From: Lentisphaeraceae bacterium
Lineage (GTDB): Bacteria; Verrucomicrobiota; Lentisphaeria; Lentisphaerales; Lentisphaeraceae
Direction: 5' to 3'
Length of the DNA stretch: 53,971 bases
Assembly (NCBI GenBank): GCA_021232515.1
Contig: JAJPOQ010000062.1
Location: forward strand, 1 to 53,971
The notes beneath the pieces are model-generated. The model did not search any database and was not told the DNA's origin. It saw only the letters and a list, made by a program, of their open reading frames with translations. The translations under genes were made by a program, and so were the position numbers. Below are positions 8,463 through 16,894 of the stretch, in pieces; positions within the stretch are counted from its first letter, which is position 1, and each line of letters begins with the position of its first letter.

Positions 8463-9764
8463 ATGATAAAAGATACATTCTGGATTCGTCCTAAAGCCCT
8501 TTCAAGAAGAACAGCTCTCAAAGCTGCGGGTGTTTCTTTGGCTCTTCCTTTTTTAGAGTCCATGGCAGCACCTGGTAAAGCACCGAAAAACCCTTATCGC
8601 ATGTTATCCGTTTTATGTGAAATGGGTTACACCAGTGACTACTTTTTCCCCGATGCGAAGGATACCGGTAAGAACTACAAGCTGTCGCCTTACCTACAAA
8701 ACTTAAAAGATTTCAAAAATGACTTTACCGTTTTCTCTGGCATCTCTATCCCAGGAGCAAACGGCGGTCACTCTGCTTCGAAATCATTCTTAAGTTGTGC
8801 GACTAATCCAGCCGCTAGTTCATTTAAAAATACTATATCACTAGATCAAAAGATGGCACAGAAAGTCGGCCACCTAACCCGCTTCCCTACTTTGCCTTTA
8901 TCGATTACCGGAAAAGGTAGTATGATGGCCATACTTGACAGTGGCGTAACTTTACCGGCGATCAGCCACCCTTCTGAGCTTTATAAGATGATGTTTATCG
9001 AAGGAAAACAATCATCTATTGAAGCTCGTGTAAATGACATAGAACGTGGCAAAAGTATACTCGACGTTGTTACTGGAGAAACTCAAAAACTCAATCGCAA
9101 GATTTCTAAAAATGACCGCCAGAAAGTCGACGAGTTTCTAGTCTCTGTTCGCGAAGCTGAAAAGCACTTACAGATTCAAAAAGATTGGGTTCACCAAACA
9201 AAACCTAAAACCAAGGCAAAGCAACCGAAAGATATAACAGATAGATCTGCTCTTGGCATGAAGATCAGACTTATGTACAAAATGGTTAAGCTTGCGTTTG
9301 AAACTGACTCAACTAGGATCGCAACACTTTATCTTGACGGCGGTGACTTTGGTAACATTTACAATGTTCCTGGAGCTAAAATAACGGATGGCTGGCACCC
9401 TCTTACGCATGCATTTAAGGATAATAAAAAGAAGATTCTTAAAAACATCGACGATGACTTATTCAAAGCTTTTGCTGGATTACTAAAAGACCTCAAATCG
9501 ACAAAAGTTGGTGGTGAGGACCTCTTAAGTAAAACAATGATTCTAAATGGATCAAACCTAGGTCATGCTGGTAGACACAGTAACGACAACTTACCTGTCC
9601 TTCTTGCAGGCGGCGGTTTCAAACATGGTCAGCACTTAGCTTTCGATAGAAAAAACAATTACAACCAAGCGAACCTTTACCTAAGTATGCTTCACCGCAT
9701 GGGCATCAACGAAAGTAAATTTGCTTCTAGTTCAGGCACGATGAAAGGCTTAGAACTTATTTAA
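8463..9764 (+). CDS. Tat-exported DUF1552 (HXXSHH) protein, pair 1
   Basis: A 433-residue protein with AAGGA 9 nt before ATG. A twin-arginine signal is present (S14-RRTALKAAG, then VSLALPFLESMAA), so the folded protein is exported by Tat. The family's H-x-x-[S/T]-H signature is visible as H312-PLTH. The C-terminus, YLSMLHRMGINESKFASSSG, closely matches a fossil found at 44.6 kb. The gene lies 12 nt after the PSD gene and ends at a strong terminator, so the two form a bicistronic unit. Enzymatic function is unknown; co-occurrence suggests the pair works together in the periplasm. Confidence 0.92.
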   Translation: MIKDTFWIRPKALSRRTALKAAGVSLALPFLESMAAPGKAPKNPYRMLSVLCEMGYTSDYFFPDAKDTGKNYKLSPYLQNLKDFKNDFTVFSGISIPGANGGHSASKSFLSCATNPAASSFKNTISLDQKMAQKVGHLTRFPTLPLSITGKGSMMAILDSGVTLPAISHPSELYKMMFIEGKQSSIEARVNDIERGKSILDVVTGETQKLNRKISKNDRQKVDEFLVSVREAEKHLQIQKDWVHQTKPKTKAKQPKDITDRSALGMKIRLMYKMVKLAFETDSTRIATLYLDGGDFGNIYNVPGAKITDGWHPLTHAFKDNKKKILKNIDDDLFKAFAGLLKDLKSTKVGGEDLLSKTMILNGSNLGHAGRHSNDNLPVLLAGGGFKHGQHLAFDRKNNYNQANLYLSMLHRMGINESKFASSSGTMKGLELI

Positions 9765-9789
9765 ACACTCCCTCTTCAAAGGTTAAATC

Positions 9790-9824
9790 AGCTGAAGTGT
9801 ACCTCGGTGCACTTCAGCTTTTTT
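9790..9824 (+). terminator. Rho-independent terminator after DUF1552 pair 1
   Basis: AGCTGAAGTG pairs with CACTTCAGCT around ACCTCGG-type loop sequence, followed by a run of six Ts. The stem and its left flank (TTAAATCAGCTGAAG) are nearly identical to the terminator at 14949-14983. Confidence 0.9.
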
Positions 9825-9893
9825 ATGATCTGCTATTGTCAACCATACCTTAACTAGCTTAGAATTATTAAAGCGTAAAGGGAAAGAGCAAAC

Positions 9894-10280
9894 ATGCAGT
9901 ATAACATAGATTTTGATTCAAAGTTAAATTCGTTCATTTCTGAATCTTCAGGACCATTAACTAGAGATGGTATATCTACTCTCTTAGATGATTTAATCGA
10001 AAGATTCGCTGCACATGAAAGTGCATCATACATTGCCAATCATGGCAACAGCCCTGCCAAAGATTTAAGTGCTGACGATATCTGGAAAATAGCAGAAGAC
10101 TGCAAACGACTTTCACCTGTTTTAGAAGACAAGAAACTCGCTGTTGTTTTTTACGAAGACCTCGATTATGGGCTTGGCCGAATGTGGCAAAGTTTCACCG
10201 AAACAAAAACATCCTACAAAATTGAACTTTTTAGAAGTCTTGAAGATGCAAAGGTTTGGATCTCAAAAGCGGAAGATTAA
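9894..10280 (+). CDS. Small STAS/SpoIIAA-like protein, function unknown
   Basis: A 128-residue soluble protein with no signal peptide; GGGAAAGAG lies a few bases before the ATG. The C-terminal half (KKLAVVFYEDLDYGLGRMWQ, then a stretch ending FRSLEDAKVWI) has the beta-strand, G-x-x-R-M and F-R-x-x-x-x-A-x-x-W-[IL] pattern of the small SpoIIAA-like/STAS-SEC14 proteins. The N-terminal half is helical and unfamiliar. The gene is monocistronic between two terminators of the same sequence family. The family assignment rests on the terminal motif only. Confidence 0.65.
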   Translation: MQYNIDFDSKLNSFISESSGPLTRDGISTLLDDLIERFAAHESASYIANHGNSPAKDLSADDIWKIAEDCKRLSPVLEDKKLAVVFYEDLDYGLGRMWQSFTETKTSYKIELFRSLEDAKVWISKAED

Positions 10281-10330
10281 AAATACCTCCCAATACATTA
10301 TACCCTGCTTTGACGCCCTCATATATTTTT

Positions 10331-10364
10331 ACTGAAGCACACTTCCGTGTACTTCAGTTTTTTT
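10331..10364 (+). terminator. Rho-independent terminator after the STAS-like gene
   Basis: ACTGAAG..ACAC pairs with GTGT..CTTCAGT around a TTCC loop, followed by seven Ts. The 24-nt core from GAAGCACACTTCC to the second CTTCAG is identical to that of the terminator at 14949-14983. Confidence 0.9.
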
Positions 10365-10520
10365 ATTCTCATGTAAGCCAGAATTGCAAAATTTACATCA
10401 CCGCCTTAAGACATCTAATCATAAGCGAGAACGACTAAGGCCTAGCATTATGCCAAAACCATCTATAATGATTAATATATAATACCTAAAACTAAGCTCT
10501 ATTTGGCATAAATATTGAGG

Positions 10521-10559
10521 TACTCCCGTATCATTCCATTTCAAAAAGATACAGGAGTA
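10521..10559 (+). promoter_or_regulatory. Hairpin masking the ribosome binding site of the peroxidase operon
   Basis: TACTCC-c-GTATC (10521-10532) is complementary to GATAC-a-GGAGTA (10548-10559): 11 of 12 positions pair across a 15-nt loop. The right arm contains the GGAG ribosome site (10554-10557), 6 nt before the ATG at 10564. If the RNA folds this way, translation of the first gene would be blocked until the stem opens. The same symmetry could also be a DNA operator. Confidence 0.55.
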
Positions 10560-10563
10560 GTAA

Positions 10564-11562
10564 ATGTACACAAAAAAGCTAGGCAGCTTGTCGTTTGTAG
10601 CGACATTGTTTCTTATTAGTTCAATTTTCGCCTTAGAACCTCTCGGAGTACCCGATAAGGACGAGATCGAATATCCTGACGATGAAGAACCAACTAAAGA
10701 AGAAGTTGTTCTAGGAAAGACTCTCTTTTTTGATACAAGGCTTTCAATAAATGACCAGCAATCTTGTGCTAGCTGCCACAATCCAGAACTGGGTTTTAGT
10801 GATGGCTTAGAGTTTAGTCTTGGCACTATGGGTGAAAAAGTTGGCCGCAATACTCCACAAATCTTTAACCTTGCTTGGAATGTTACATTTTTCTGGGATG
10901 GACGTGCTAAAACTTTAGAAGAACAGGCCCTTGGACCAATCGAAGCTGGTGGTGAAATGAACATGCCTCTTGCGACACTTATTCCTAAACTTCAAAAAGT
11001 TAAAGGTTACCAAAAACTATTTACTGCTGCTTATGGCGAAAACTCAATCAACAAAGAAAACGTTGGTAAAGCAATAGCTGCTTTTGAAAGAACAATAGTT
11101 GTCGACGACACTCCGTTTGATCGATATATGAAGGGCGATAAAAATGCTTTAAGTCCAGATGCTATTAATGGTCTTGCTCTTTTCCAAGGTAAAGCCAGAT
11201 GTATACAGTGTCATGACGGCGCTAATTTCACTGACAACAGTTTTCACAATATCGGCGTTAAAGGTGACGATATAGGTCGCGGTAAGTTCATGCCCAAAAA
11301 CGATAAGAGTTTAGATGGAGCTTTTAAGACTCCTGGCTTAAGAAACATACTTTACTCTGCGCCTTACATGCATGACGGTTCAGAAGGTACTCTTGAAGAT
11401 GTAGTTCGCTTTTATAATAAAGGCGGCAATGGCAATCCAAACACCAGTAAGCTGATCGTTCCATTAAACCTTACCGAAAAAGAAATTATGGATATCGTTG
11501 CTTTCATGGGGGCTTTAAACCAACCACTAGTTATTGAACGACCAGAAATCCCAAAAGAATAA
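10564..11562 (+). CDS. Di-haem cytochrome c peroxidase (CcpA/MauG family)
   Basis: A 332-residue exported protein with signal peptide (LGSLSFVATLFLISSIFA). It has two c-type haem sites, C68-ASC-H72 and C213-IQC-H217, each in its family context: LGKTLFFDTRLSINDQQSCA; the RNTPQIFNLAW and WDGRAKTLEEQALGPI blocks; and FKTPGLRNILYSAPYMHDGS. The length matches the family, which reduces hydrogen peroxide with electrons from small cytochromes or cupredoxins, or in MauG-type members oxidises a protein. It is the first gene of a four-gene operon; the next gene (11 nt on) encodes a blue-copper-like protein, a plausible electron donor. Confidence 0.93.
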   Translation: MYTKKLGSLSFVATLFLISSIFALEPLGVPDKDEIEYPDDEEPTKEEVVLGKTLFFDTRLSINDQQSCASCHNPELGFSDGLEFSLGTMGEKVGRNTPQIFNLAWNVTFFWDGRAKTLEEQALGPIEAGGEMNMPLATLIPKLQKVKGYQKLFTAAYGENSINKENVGKAIAAFERTIVVDDTPFDRYMKGDKNALSPDAINGLALFQGKARCIQCHDGANFTDNSFHNIGVKGDDIGRGKFMPKNDKSLDGAFKTPGLRNILYSAPYMHDGSEGTLEDVVRFYNKGGNGNPNTSKLIVPLNLTEKEIMDIVAFMGALNQPLVIERPEIPKE

Positions 11563-11573
11563 GAGGCTAAAAA

Positions 11574-12200
11574 ATGTTTAAATGTATTTTAATATCAGTA
11601 TTACTTCTTGCAGGTTCACTAACAGCACAAACTACTCTGAAAGGCTCCTTCGAATTTGCAAAGAAACCTCCATATGGGGCAGTTGTTCTTTTTGGTGAAG
11701 ATAAAAGCCGCGAAGGTAAAGCTGGTTCTACCTTAGATCAAAAAGATAAGATGTTCTCGAAGAAAATCATCGTTGTCCCAAAAGACTCAAATATTTCCTT
11801 TAAGAATTCTGACATGATTGACCACAACATCTTTGCTGACGATAGAGACTCAAAAGTTAAATTTGATGCAGGCCTAGTTGCTCCGGGTAATGATGCAAAG
11901 CAAGCATCTTCATGGGCAGAAGGAACAATCTTTAGAGTGAGCTGTAAAATCCACCCAAAGATGAGATCCTATGTTGCTGTAGCCTCTAGTGCTTACTTTG
12001 CCGAAGTTGAGTTTGACTCTAAGATCAGAAAAGCTTCTTTTGAAATAAAGGCTATTCCTGACAGCCTCACTAAAGTAAATATTTGGCTTCCGAAATATGA
12101 AAAAATCGAAGTGGCTATTAAAAAAGGTGAAACAAAAACTGTTGAACTGAAGAAGCCTGGCAAAACAACCATCTACGGCAAAGTAACTTTAACGAGATAG
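11574..12200 (+). CDS. Exported cupredoxin-like blue copper protein
   Basis: A 208-residue protein with signal peptide (ILISVLLLAGSLTA) and an AGAGG ribosome site. A plastocyanin-like fold is indicated by a type 1 copper ligand set: H84 in DHNIFADD, then C124-KI-H127-PK-M130. The segment before H84 (VVPKDSNISFKNSDMIDHN) is the usual cupredoxin strand. The last ~75 residues form an extra beta domain (KVNIWLPKYEKIEVAIKKGE) resembling small carboxypeptidase-regulatory-like domains. It sits between a di-haem peroxidase and a cytochrome P460, so it may carry electrons between them in the periplasm; that role is inferred from context. Confidence 0.82.
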   Translation: MFKCILISVLLLAGSLTAQTTLKGSFEFAKKPPYGAVVLFGEDKSREGKAGSTLDQKDKMFSKKIIVVPKDSNISFKNSDMIDHNIFADDRDSKVKFDAGLVAPGNDAKQASSWAEGTIFRVSCKIHPKMRSYVAVASSAYFAEVEFDSKIRKASFEIKAIPDSLTKVNIWLPKYEKIEVAIKKGETKTVELKKPGKTTIYGKVTLTR

Positions 12201-12203
12201 ATA

Positions 12204-12875
12204 ATGAAATACATATACATTCTTACTTTTATTTGCTTTGCCTCATTTTTACCTTCTTTAGTTTCTGAAGAAGGCAAAAAGAAAGAAGAGTTGATCTCTC
12301 AGCTCAAACAAGAAGGGGAAGAACCGTTTAAGAGCAAAAGCGAGTTTCAGTTTCCAAAGGACATCCAGAAACTCACAAAAGACTACCGAAAAAATTGGAC
12401 ACGATTAACAAACTATGAGTTCTCTGGTCTTCACTGGAAACAGTTCATCGTTATATATGTCAATAAAGAACCCCTTAACTATGTAAAGAACTACATAGAG
12501 TACGGCAGAATGTATCTTGATGAGGATGAGGACGAAGAAGATGAGGACGAAGAAGATGAGGATGAGGAGTCTAACTTTATAAAGTACCCTACAGGAACCA
12601 TTTTTCTGAAAGAGCACTTTTTCTCAAATAAAGGTAAACCGAACATTCCCATGAGTACAACTCTAATGATTAAAAGAGAAGCTGGCTTCGATCCTGAGAA
12701 TGGCGATTGGGAATATATGCAGTACACAAAAGAAGGTATTGAAACCATGCGTGGCAAAGCAGATAATCCTGTGATAAAGATCAATTGTTCCGACTGCCAC
12801 AAAAATATGGCTGAAAGAGACTATGTCTTTGCGACTCATAGCATATTGGATCTAAAAGAAGATAATAAAAAATGA
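12204..12875 (+). CDS. Cytochrome P460-family protein with acidic insert
   Basis: A 223-residue protein with signal peptide ([19 protein letters not shown]). It carries the P460 family blocks [33 protein letters not shown] and the haem site C195-SDC-H199[11 protein letters not shown]460 proteins hold a c-type haem cross-linked to a lysine and oxidise hydroxylamine or bind NO-like ligands; which activity applies here is not visible. An unbroken acidic tract of 17 Asp/Glu (residues 106-122) lies just before YPTGT and looks like an insertion by codon-repeat expansion (GATGAGGA-type repeats). The stop overlaps the chemoreceptor start as ATGA, so the two are translationally coupled. Confidence 0.85.
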   Translation: MKYIYILTFICFASFLPSLVSEEGKKKEELISQLKQEGEEPFKSKSEFQFPKDIQKLTKDYRKNWTRLTNYEFSGLHWKQFIVIYVNKEPLNYVKNYIEYGRMYLDEDEDEEDEDEEDEDEESNFIKYPTGTIFLKEHFFSNKGKPNIPMSTTLMIKREAGFDPENGDWEYMQYTKEGIETMRGKADNPVIKINCSDCHKNMAERDYVFATHSILDLKEDNKK

Positions 12876-14935
12876 AGATGTCAATTAAAGTAAAGATACT
12901 CGCTGGCTTTATTGTAGTCATTTCGCTTGTCTCCATTCTTTTTCTTTCATCCTCTGTAAATATCATCAAAAAATCTCAAGAAGCAAACCTAGAAAGCTTT
13001 CTAGAAAAAGCCCAAAGTGACTGTTTAGCGCTTATTTCGAATACTGCTAATTCGCTTAAAGACGAAACAACCTTAGCTTCACAACACCCCATCTTCACAA
13101 GCGTGATTGAAGATGGTAGTCCTGAAACTGTAAAAGACTCTATAACGTCTATTATAAGCCAAATGCATGTAAGTTTTTTAGTCGCCTATGACGTCGATGG
13201 AGAGTTTGTAACTTCAACACAAGAAATCCCTAAAAAGGCTCTAGAAAGCTTTATGCCCTATGCTGAAAAAGCCATAGAAGGTGAATCCGGAACGTTCATT
13301 GCTGTTGTAAACGAAAGTGTCTCGATATTCGCTTACGCTCCAGCGGGAATTCCAGACGACCCTTCTGGCGTTTTAATTTCAAGCCTAAACATAAATACCG
13401 AACTTTTACAAAAGATGAAGAGCTTTACCAAATTGGACCTAAACCTCTTTGTCAAAAACAAACTTTCCAGCAGTACTATTAAACAAAAAGAAGTCTCCAA
13501 CAACCTACTGAAACTTATACAAGACAAAACAACAAAACGCATCTCTTCAAGTAACATTATATTGCAAAAGTTTGATCTTGTTTATGGCAAAAATAAATTA
13601 GGAATATTTATTCTTGAATATCCACTTACTAGATTCAATAAAGTCAATAACGACCTCAAAAGCCAACTTACTTTTCTTGCCCTTATCTCTATCCTCATCT
13701 CATCTCTTATTATGTATTTCATTGCATCTAAAATTGCTGCTCCTATTCGCAATACCGCAAATGTACTAAAGAACATAGCTTCTGGCCAAGGCGACTTAAC
13801 TCAGAGACTAGATGTAAAGACTAACGATGAAACAGGAGAGCTCGCAAACTCATTCAATACTTTTATTCAAACGATTAGAGACATAGTCATACAAATACAA
13901 GACAACTCTGTGAACATACAAAACCGAACGGAGAACATCTCCACTATGGCAAATGAAGTCATTGGTCAATCTAAAAATATCGGGAATGAAGCAAAAAAAG
14001 TAACTCACTCTTCAAAAGGGATGGTAACTCAAGTAGAGCAGATGTCTTCAGAAACTAATGACATGTCTAAAAATACTAACTCTGTTTCTATATCGATCAT
14101 AAATGCTTCAAAAGAGATGAAAGATACCTCTGAAGGAATTCAATCTTCTAAAAATCAAATAAAAAATGTAGAGCAAGCATCCCAAAAAATGCTTTCTATG
14201 GTTAACGATATTGCCAATAAAACAGAGGTTGGTGGTAAGACTGCAGAAACAGCTGTAACAACAGTACTCCAAGCATCTGAAAAAGTTCAGCAATTAACTA
14301 CTGCTACTGAAGAAATTCAAAAAATTATTGAATTGATTGAAGAGATCGCTGCCCAAACTCAAAATCTTTCTTTAAATGCAACTATTGAAGCCGCAAGAGC
14401 CGGTGAAGCTGGCAAAGGTTTTGCTGTAGTTGCCAATGAGGTCAAAGCTCTTGCTATGCAAACGAATGAAGCTACAGAGAAAGTTCGTTCAGCCACTACT
14501 CTCATCCAACACTCAACAAGTGAAACAGTTGCCGAGATAGAAGGTGTCAGTAAAATCATCGAAGACCTACACACTGTCGTCAACGATATATCTACATCGG
14601 TTAACTCACAAAAAATCATCATCGAAGAAACTTCTCACTCGACAACAGCAACGGCTCAAGAGCTTAGTCAAATAAGTGGCAAAGCTCTAAACACTAGTGA
14701 TGTAGTGAATGATGCTGCCGGTGTTATCGCCCTAGTAACTTCAGGAGCAAGTAAGGTTTCAAATCAAACGAACCAAACTTCAGACTCGATCAATAAAGTT
14801 ATGGAAAATGTCAATAAGATCTCTGAATCGGTCAATGATTCTAAAAAGAACGCTTTAAATATATCAAATGCCTCTGGAGAACTTCTGGACATGGCAAATG
14901 ACCTCAGCTCACTCGTTAAAGAGTTTAAGGTCTAA
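12872..14935 (+). CDS. Methyl-accepting chemotaxis protein
   Basis: A 687-residue transducer. TM1 is at about 7-29 ([18 protein letters not shown]), followed by an extracytoplasmic sensor of about 230 residues that looks Cache-like ([17 protein letters not shown]). TM2 lies at about 266-288 ([20 protein letters not shown]), then HAMP ([18 protein letters not shown]) and a signalling domain with the hairpin-tip block [20 protein letters not shown] followed by [15 protein letters not shown]. The start ATG overlaps the P460 stop (ATGA); a second ATG six bases on (12878) is possible. Being the last gene of a haem/copper operon, it likely senses a redox-active compound handled by those proteins. 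A terminator follows. Confidence 0.93.
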   Translation: MKMSIKVKILAGFIVVISLVSILFLSSSVNIIKKSQEANLESFLEKAQSDCLALISNTANSLKDETTLASQHPIFTSVIEDGSPETVKDSITSIISQMHVSFLVAYDVDGEFVTSTQEIPKKALESFMPYAEKAIEGESGTFIAVVNESVSIFAYAPAGIPDDPSGVLISSLNINTELLQKMKSFTKLDLNLFVKNKLSSSTIKQKEVSNNLLKLIQDKTTKRISSSNIILQKFDLVYGKNKLGIFILEYPLTRFNKVNNDLKSQLTFLALISILISSLIMYFIASKIAAPIRNTANVLKNIASGQGDLTQRLDVKTNDETGELANSFNTFIQTIRDIVIQIQDNSVNIQNRTENISTMANEVIGQSKNIGNEAKKVTHSSKGMVTQVEQMSSETNDMSKNTNSVSISIINASKEMKDTSEGIQSSKNQIKNVEQASQKMLSMVNDIANKTEVGGKTAETAVTTVLQASEKVQQLTTATEEIQKIIELIEEIAAQTQNLSLNATIEAARAGEAGKGFAVVANEVKALAMQTNEATEKVRSATTLIQHSTSETVAEIEGVSKIIEDLHTVVNDISTSVNSQKIIIEETSHSTTATAQELSQISGKALNTSDVVNDAAGVIALVTSGASKVSNQTNQTSDSINKVMENVNKISESVNDSKKNALNISNASGELLDMANDLSSLVKEFKV

Positions 14936-14948
14936 GCACGATTAAATC

Positions 14949-14983
14949 AGCTGAAGCACACTTCCGTGTACTTCAGCTTTTTT
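14949..14983 (+). terminator. Rho-independent terminator after the chemoreceptor
   Basis: AGCTGAAG.ACAC pairs with GTGT.CTTCAGCT around a TTCC loop, followed by six Ts. It separates the plus-strand redox operon from the convergent minus-strand deaminase gene and is a sequence sibling of the terminators at 9790 and 10331. Confidence 0.9.
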
Positions 14984-14987
14984 ATTT

Positions 14988-15920
14988 CTAGTGCATCCCT
15001 GAGTCTGGTTCTCTCAAAGCACTTCTCAAGATATTAAACTGAACATTGTCGTGGTCAGCTAAAAGCGACATAGGAACTCTTGTGTCCTGAATGTTCTTAG
15101 AGATCATAAATGACGATAAGCGTATGCCAAATGGACTATCATGAGTTCCTCCATGCCAGATAGAAACCTTGTCTGACTTCCAAGTCTCAATAGGCCCAAC
15201 TGTCACAGCTCTATCAGGTATAGTCGCAACCTTACCACCAGAACTTGTGCGAGCGTTTTGCATAAGAGTTACCGGGTGTAAATCGACTTTACGAGTCTTT
15301 AACGAACGGTACTCTTCGATCGAAGGCGGCGCATCTGCATAAGCCCCTTCCCTTTTGAAAGGATCATTAAACGCCCAATGTTTTATATCCCCTTGTCCTC
15401 CCTGCATAACCAAGCACCTAGCTTGGTCATAACTACTTGTGTAAGCGTCCAGATCACCAACTGTAAAATGCAGATTTTCAGTCGGCATTCTCAGCTTTGG
15501 ATCAATCCTATTGAAACACAGATCGAAGTTTGCTTTAGCAAAACTCAAAGGGTGATCTATACCTACAGGTTCATCATTTTCATCCAACCACTCATCCATT
15601 GCCCAAAAGTGACCATCTCTAACATCTATCTGTAATTCATTTATTATTTTCGCAACTATCGGCAATTGTTCTGTTGGCCCGATAGGTCCACATATTCCCG
15701 TTGGGTTTGACGATGTCGACTTCTGCCAACTCGTGATATACTCCAGTGCTTGAGCGGAATAAAACTCTTGAAGGTTTTCGTAGACTTTAATTTTAAAACC
15801 AACTCGTGATAGGCCCAAAACATCTTCAAAACTCAAAGATCCGACATCATCAAGAAGTTCATTTTCAAGTGATGTATAGTCCCACCATTGAGATGATATT
15901 TTACCTTTTTTATACGGCAT
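14988..15920 (-). CDS. Glucosamine-6-phosphate deaminase-like (NagB/6PGL fold) protein
   Basis: A 310-residue cytoplasmic protein. The start at 15920 is chosen because GAGGA lies 8 nt upstream and an earlier start at 16040 would overlap the upstream gene by 131 nt. Landmarks of the NagB family include FWAMDEWLDEN with VGIDHPLSFAKANFDL (the family's MDEY..DHPQSY region), VMQGGQGDIKHWAFNDPF (the GG.G.DGH.AFN.P loop) and KVATIPDRAVTVG. The loop Asp-Gly-His is changed to Asp-Ile-Lys-His, so the exact substrate may differ from glucosamine-6-phosphate. It overlaps the PIG-L deacetylase gene by 11 nt, and together they would deacetylate and then deaminate an amino sugar. Confidence 0.82.
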   Translation of the reverse strand: MPYKKGKISSQWWDYTSLENELLDDVGSLSFEDVLGLSRVGFKIKVYENLQEFYSAQALEYITSWQKSTSSNPTGICGPIGPTEQLPIVAKIINELQIDVRDGHFWAMDEWLDENDEPVGIDHPLSFAKANFDLCFNRIDPKLRMPTENLHFTVGDLDAYTSSYDQARCLVMQGGQGDIKHWAFNDPFKREGAYADAPPSIEEYRSLKTRKVDLHPVTLMQNARTSSGGKVATIPDRAVTVGPIETWKSDKVSIWHGGTHDSPFGIRLSSFMISKNIQDTRVPMSLLADHDNVQFNILRSALREPDSGMH

Positions 15921-16680
15921 GACAGATTTCCTCATTTTCATTAAATAGTTTAGAAAGGATGTCGTCGGACGGGTAACCATGACCGAGATGCTGAATAAAA
16001 CCTTCAGCATATTGAGCCTTGCACTCAGTTCCTCTCTCACGGCACTGTGCTTGCATAGAACTTACATACTCATCGACGCCATGATACTCGCGAAGCCACT
16101 CATCCTGACTCTTGTGGCAAAGCAACATTTGTGTTTTTAAAGTCATCTCGCCTGCTATATCCACATAATTCGAGTAAGGCAGAGCTTTGCCATATATGTC
16201 TGTACCACCGACACTGTCACAGTAGTAAAGATGAGGAACAGAAGCCTGGTAGCGACAAGGAGTCGTTGAAACGTTAGGTGCACTATGAATAAAACTAGCA
16301 GCTCGAGCAAGCTTGGCAACCTCGACATGGTCCATCATGTAATCCAACTCAGAATGAGTCAACACGATGGTCGGGCACACCTCACGAAAGAGACTGTAAA
16401 CCTTATTCAAAGTCGACTCACTGTAACAAACCTTACCATCGAGCTCTTCTAAACAGTGATACTTTGCATTGATCAAAGCAGCGGCATCTGTCGCTTCCTG
16501 CTTTCTTTGCTGACTTATTTCTGTTGAACTCAAGCTTAAGGTTCCACAATCACCTGCAGTTGCAGTCGCTATGTGAACCTCCCACCCTAACTGATGTAAC
16601 TTTATCAGTGTTCCTGCACAGAGTATCTCTGCATCATCTGGATGAGCTACAAAAGCTAATACTCTCTTACCTTCTGACAT
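15910..16680 (-). CDS. PIG-L/LmbE family N-acetyl sugar deacetylase
   Basis: A 256-residue protein with the zinc/catalytic motif H13-PDDAE18 after a first strand RVLAFVA, then GTLIKLHQLGWEVHIATATA and the distal zinc His in MMDH118-VEVAKLARAA. The family removes acetyl groups from N-acetylglucosamine in conjugates such as bacillithiol, mycothiol or GPI precursors, and in some bacteria from free GlcNAc or chitobiose. No signal peptide is present. It is the first gene of the minus-strand pair with the NagB-like deaminase, divergent from an oxidoreductase whose operon includes a ROK regulator, so amino-sugar breakdown is the likeliest setting. Confidence 0.9.
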   Translation of the reverse strand: MSEGKRVLAFVAHPDDAEILCAGTLIKLHQLGWEVHIATATAGDCGTLSLSSTEISQQRKQEATDAAALINAKYHCLEELDGKVCYSESTLNKVYSLFREVCPTIVLTHSELDYMMDHVEVAKLARAASFIHSAPNVSTTPCRYQASVPHLYYCDSVGGTDIYGKALPYSNYVDIAGEMTLKTQMLLCHKSQDEWLREYHGVDEYVSSMQAQCRERGTECKAQYAEGFIQHLGHGYPSDDILSKLFNENEEICHAV

Positions 16681-16705
16681 ATATGACCTTTTAAATTATA
16701 ATAAC

Positions 16706-16877
16706 GTAATGATATTATATAAATTAACAAAATGCAAACGACCTATTAGAAAATATTCAATTGAGCACAAAACAAACAATAATTATAAATTTAAAATAAA
16801 TTTATGTTGCAATATCCAATTATCTGAGATCTATATTAACACAGTGATATTAAAAGATTCGCCGTGTGTAATGATAT
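16706..16877. promoter_or_regulatory. Divergent promoter region with GTAATGATAT repeats
   Basis: The 214-base AT-rich gap between the divergent deacetylase and Gfo/Idh genes holds two exact copies of GTAATGATAT, at 16706-16715 (25 nt before the deacetylase start) and 16868-16877 (17 nt before the oxidoreductase start). Their placement next to both starts makes them candidate operators, perhaps for the ROK protein encoded nearby. In such AT-rich DNA chance is not excluded. Confidence 0.35.
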
Positions 16878-16894
16878 GATAACAGGGATTTAAT

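Noticed and set aside
12491..12802. Minus-strand open frame encoding a long serine run
   Set aside because: It is the antisense shadow of the Asp/Glu repeat in the cytochrome P460 gene; no ribosome site and no family resemblance.
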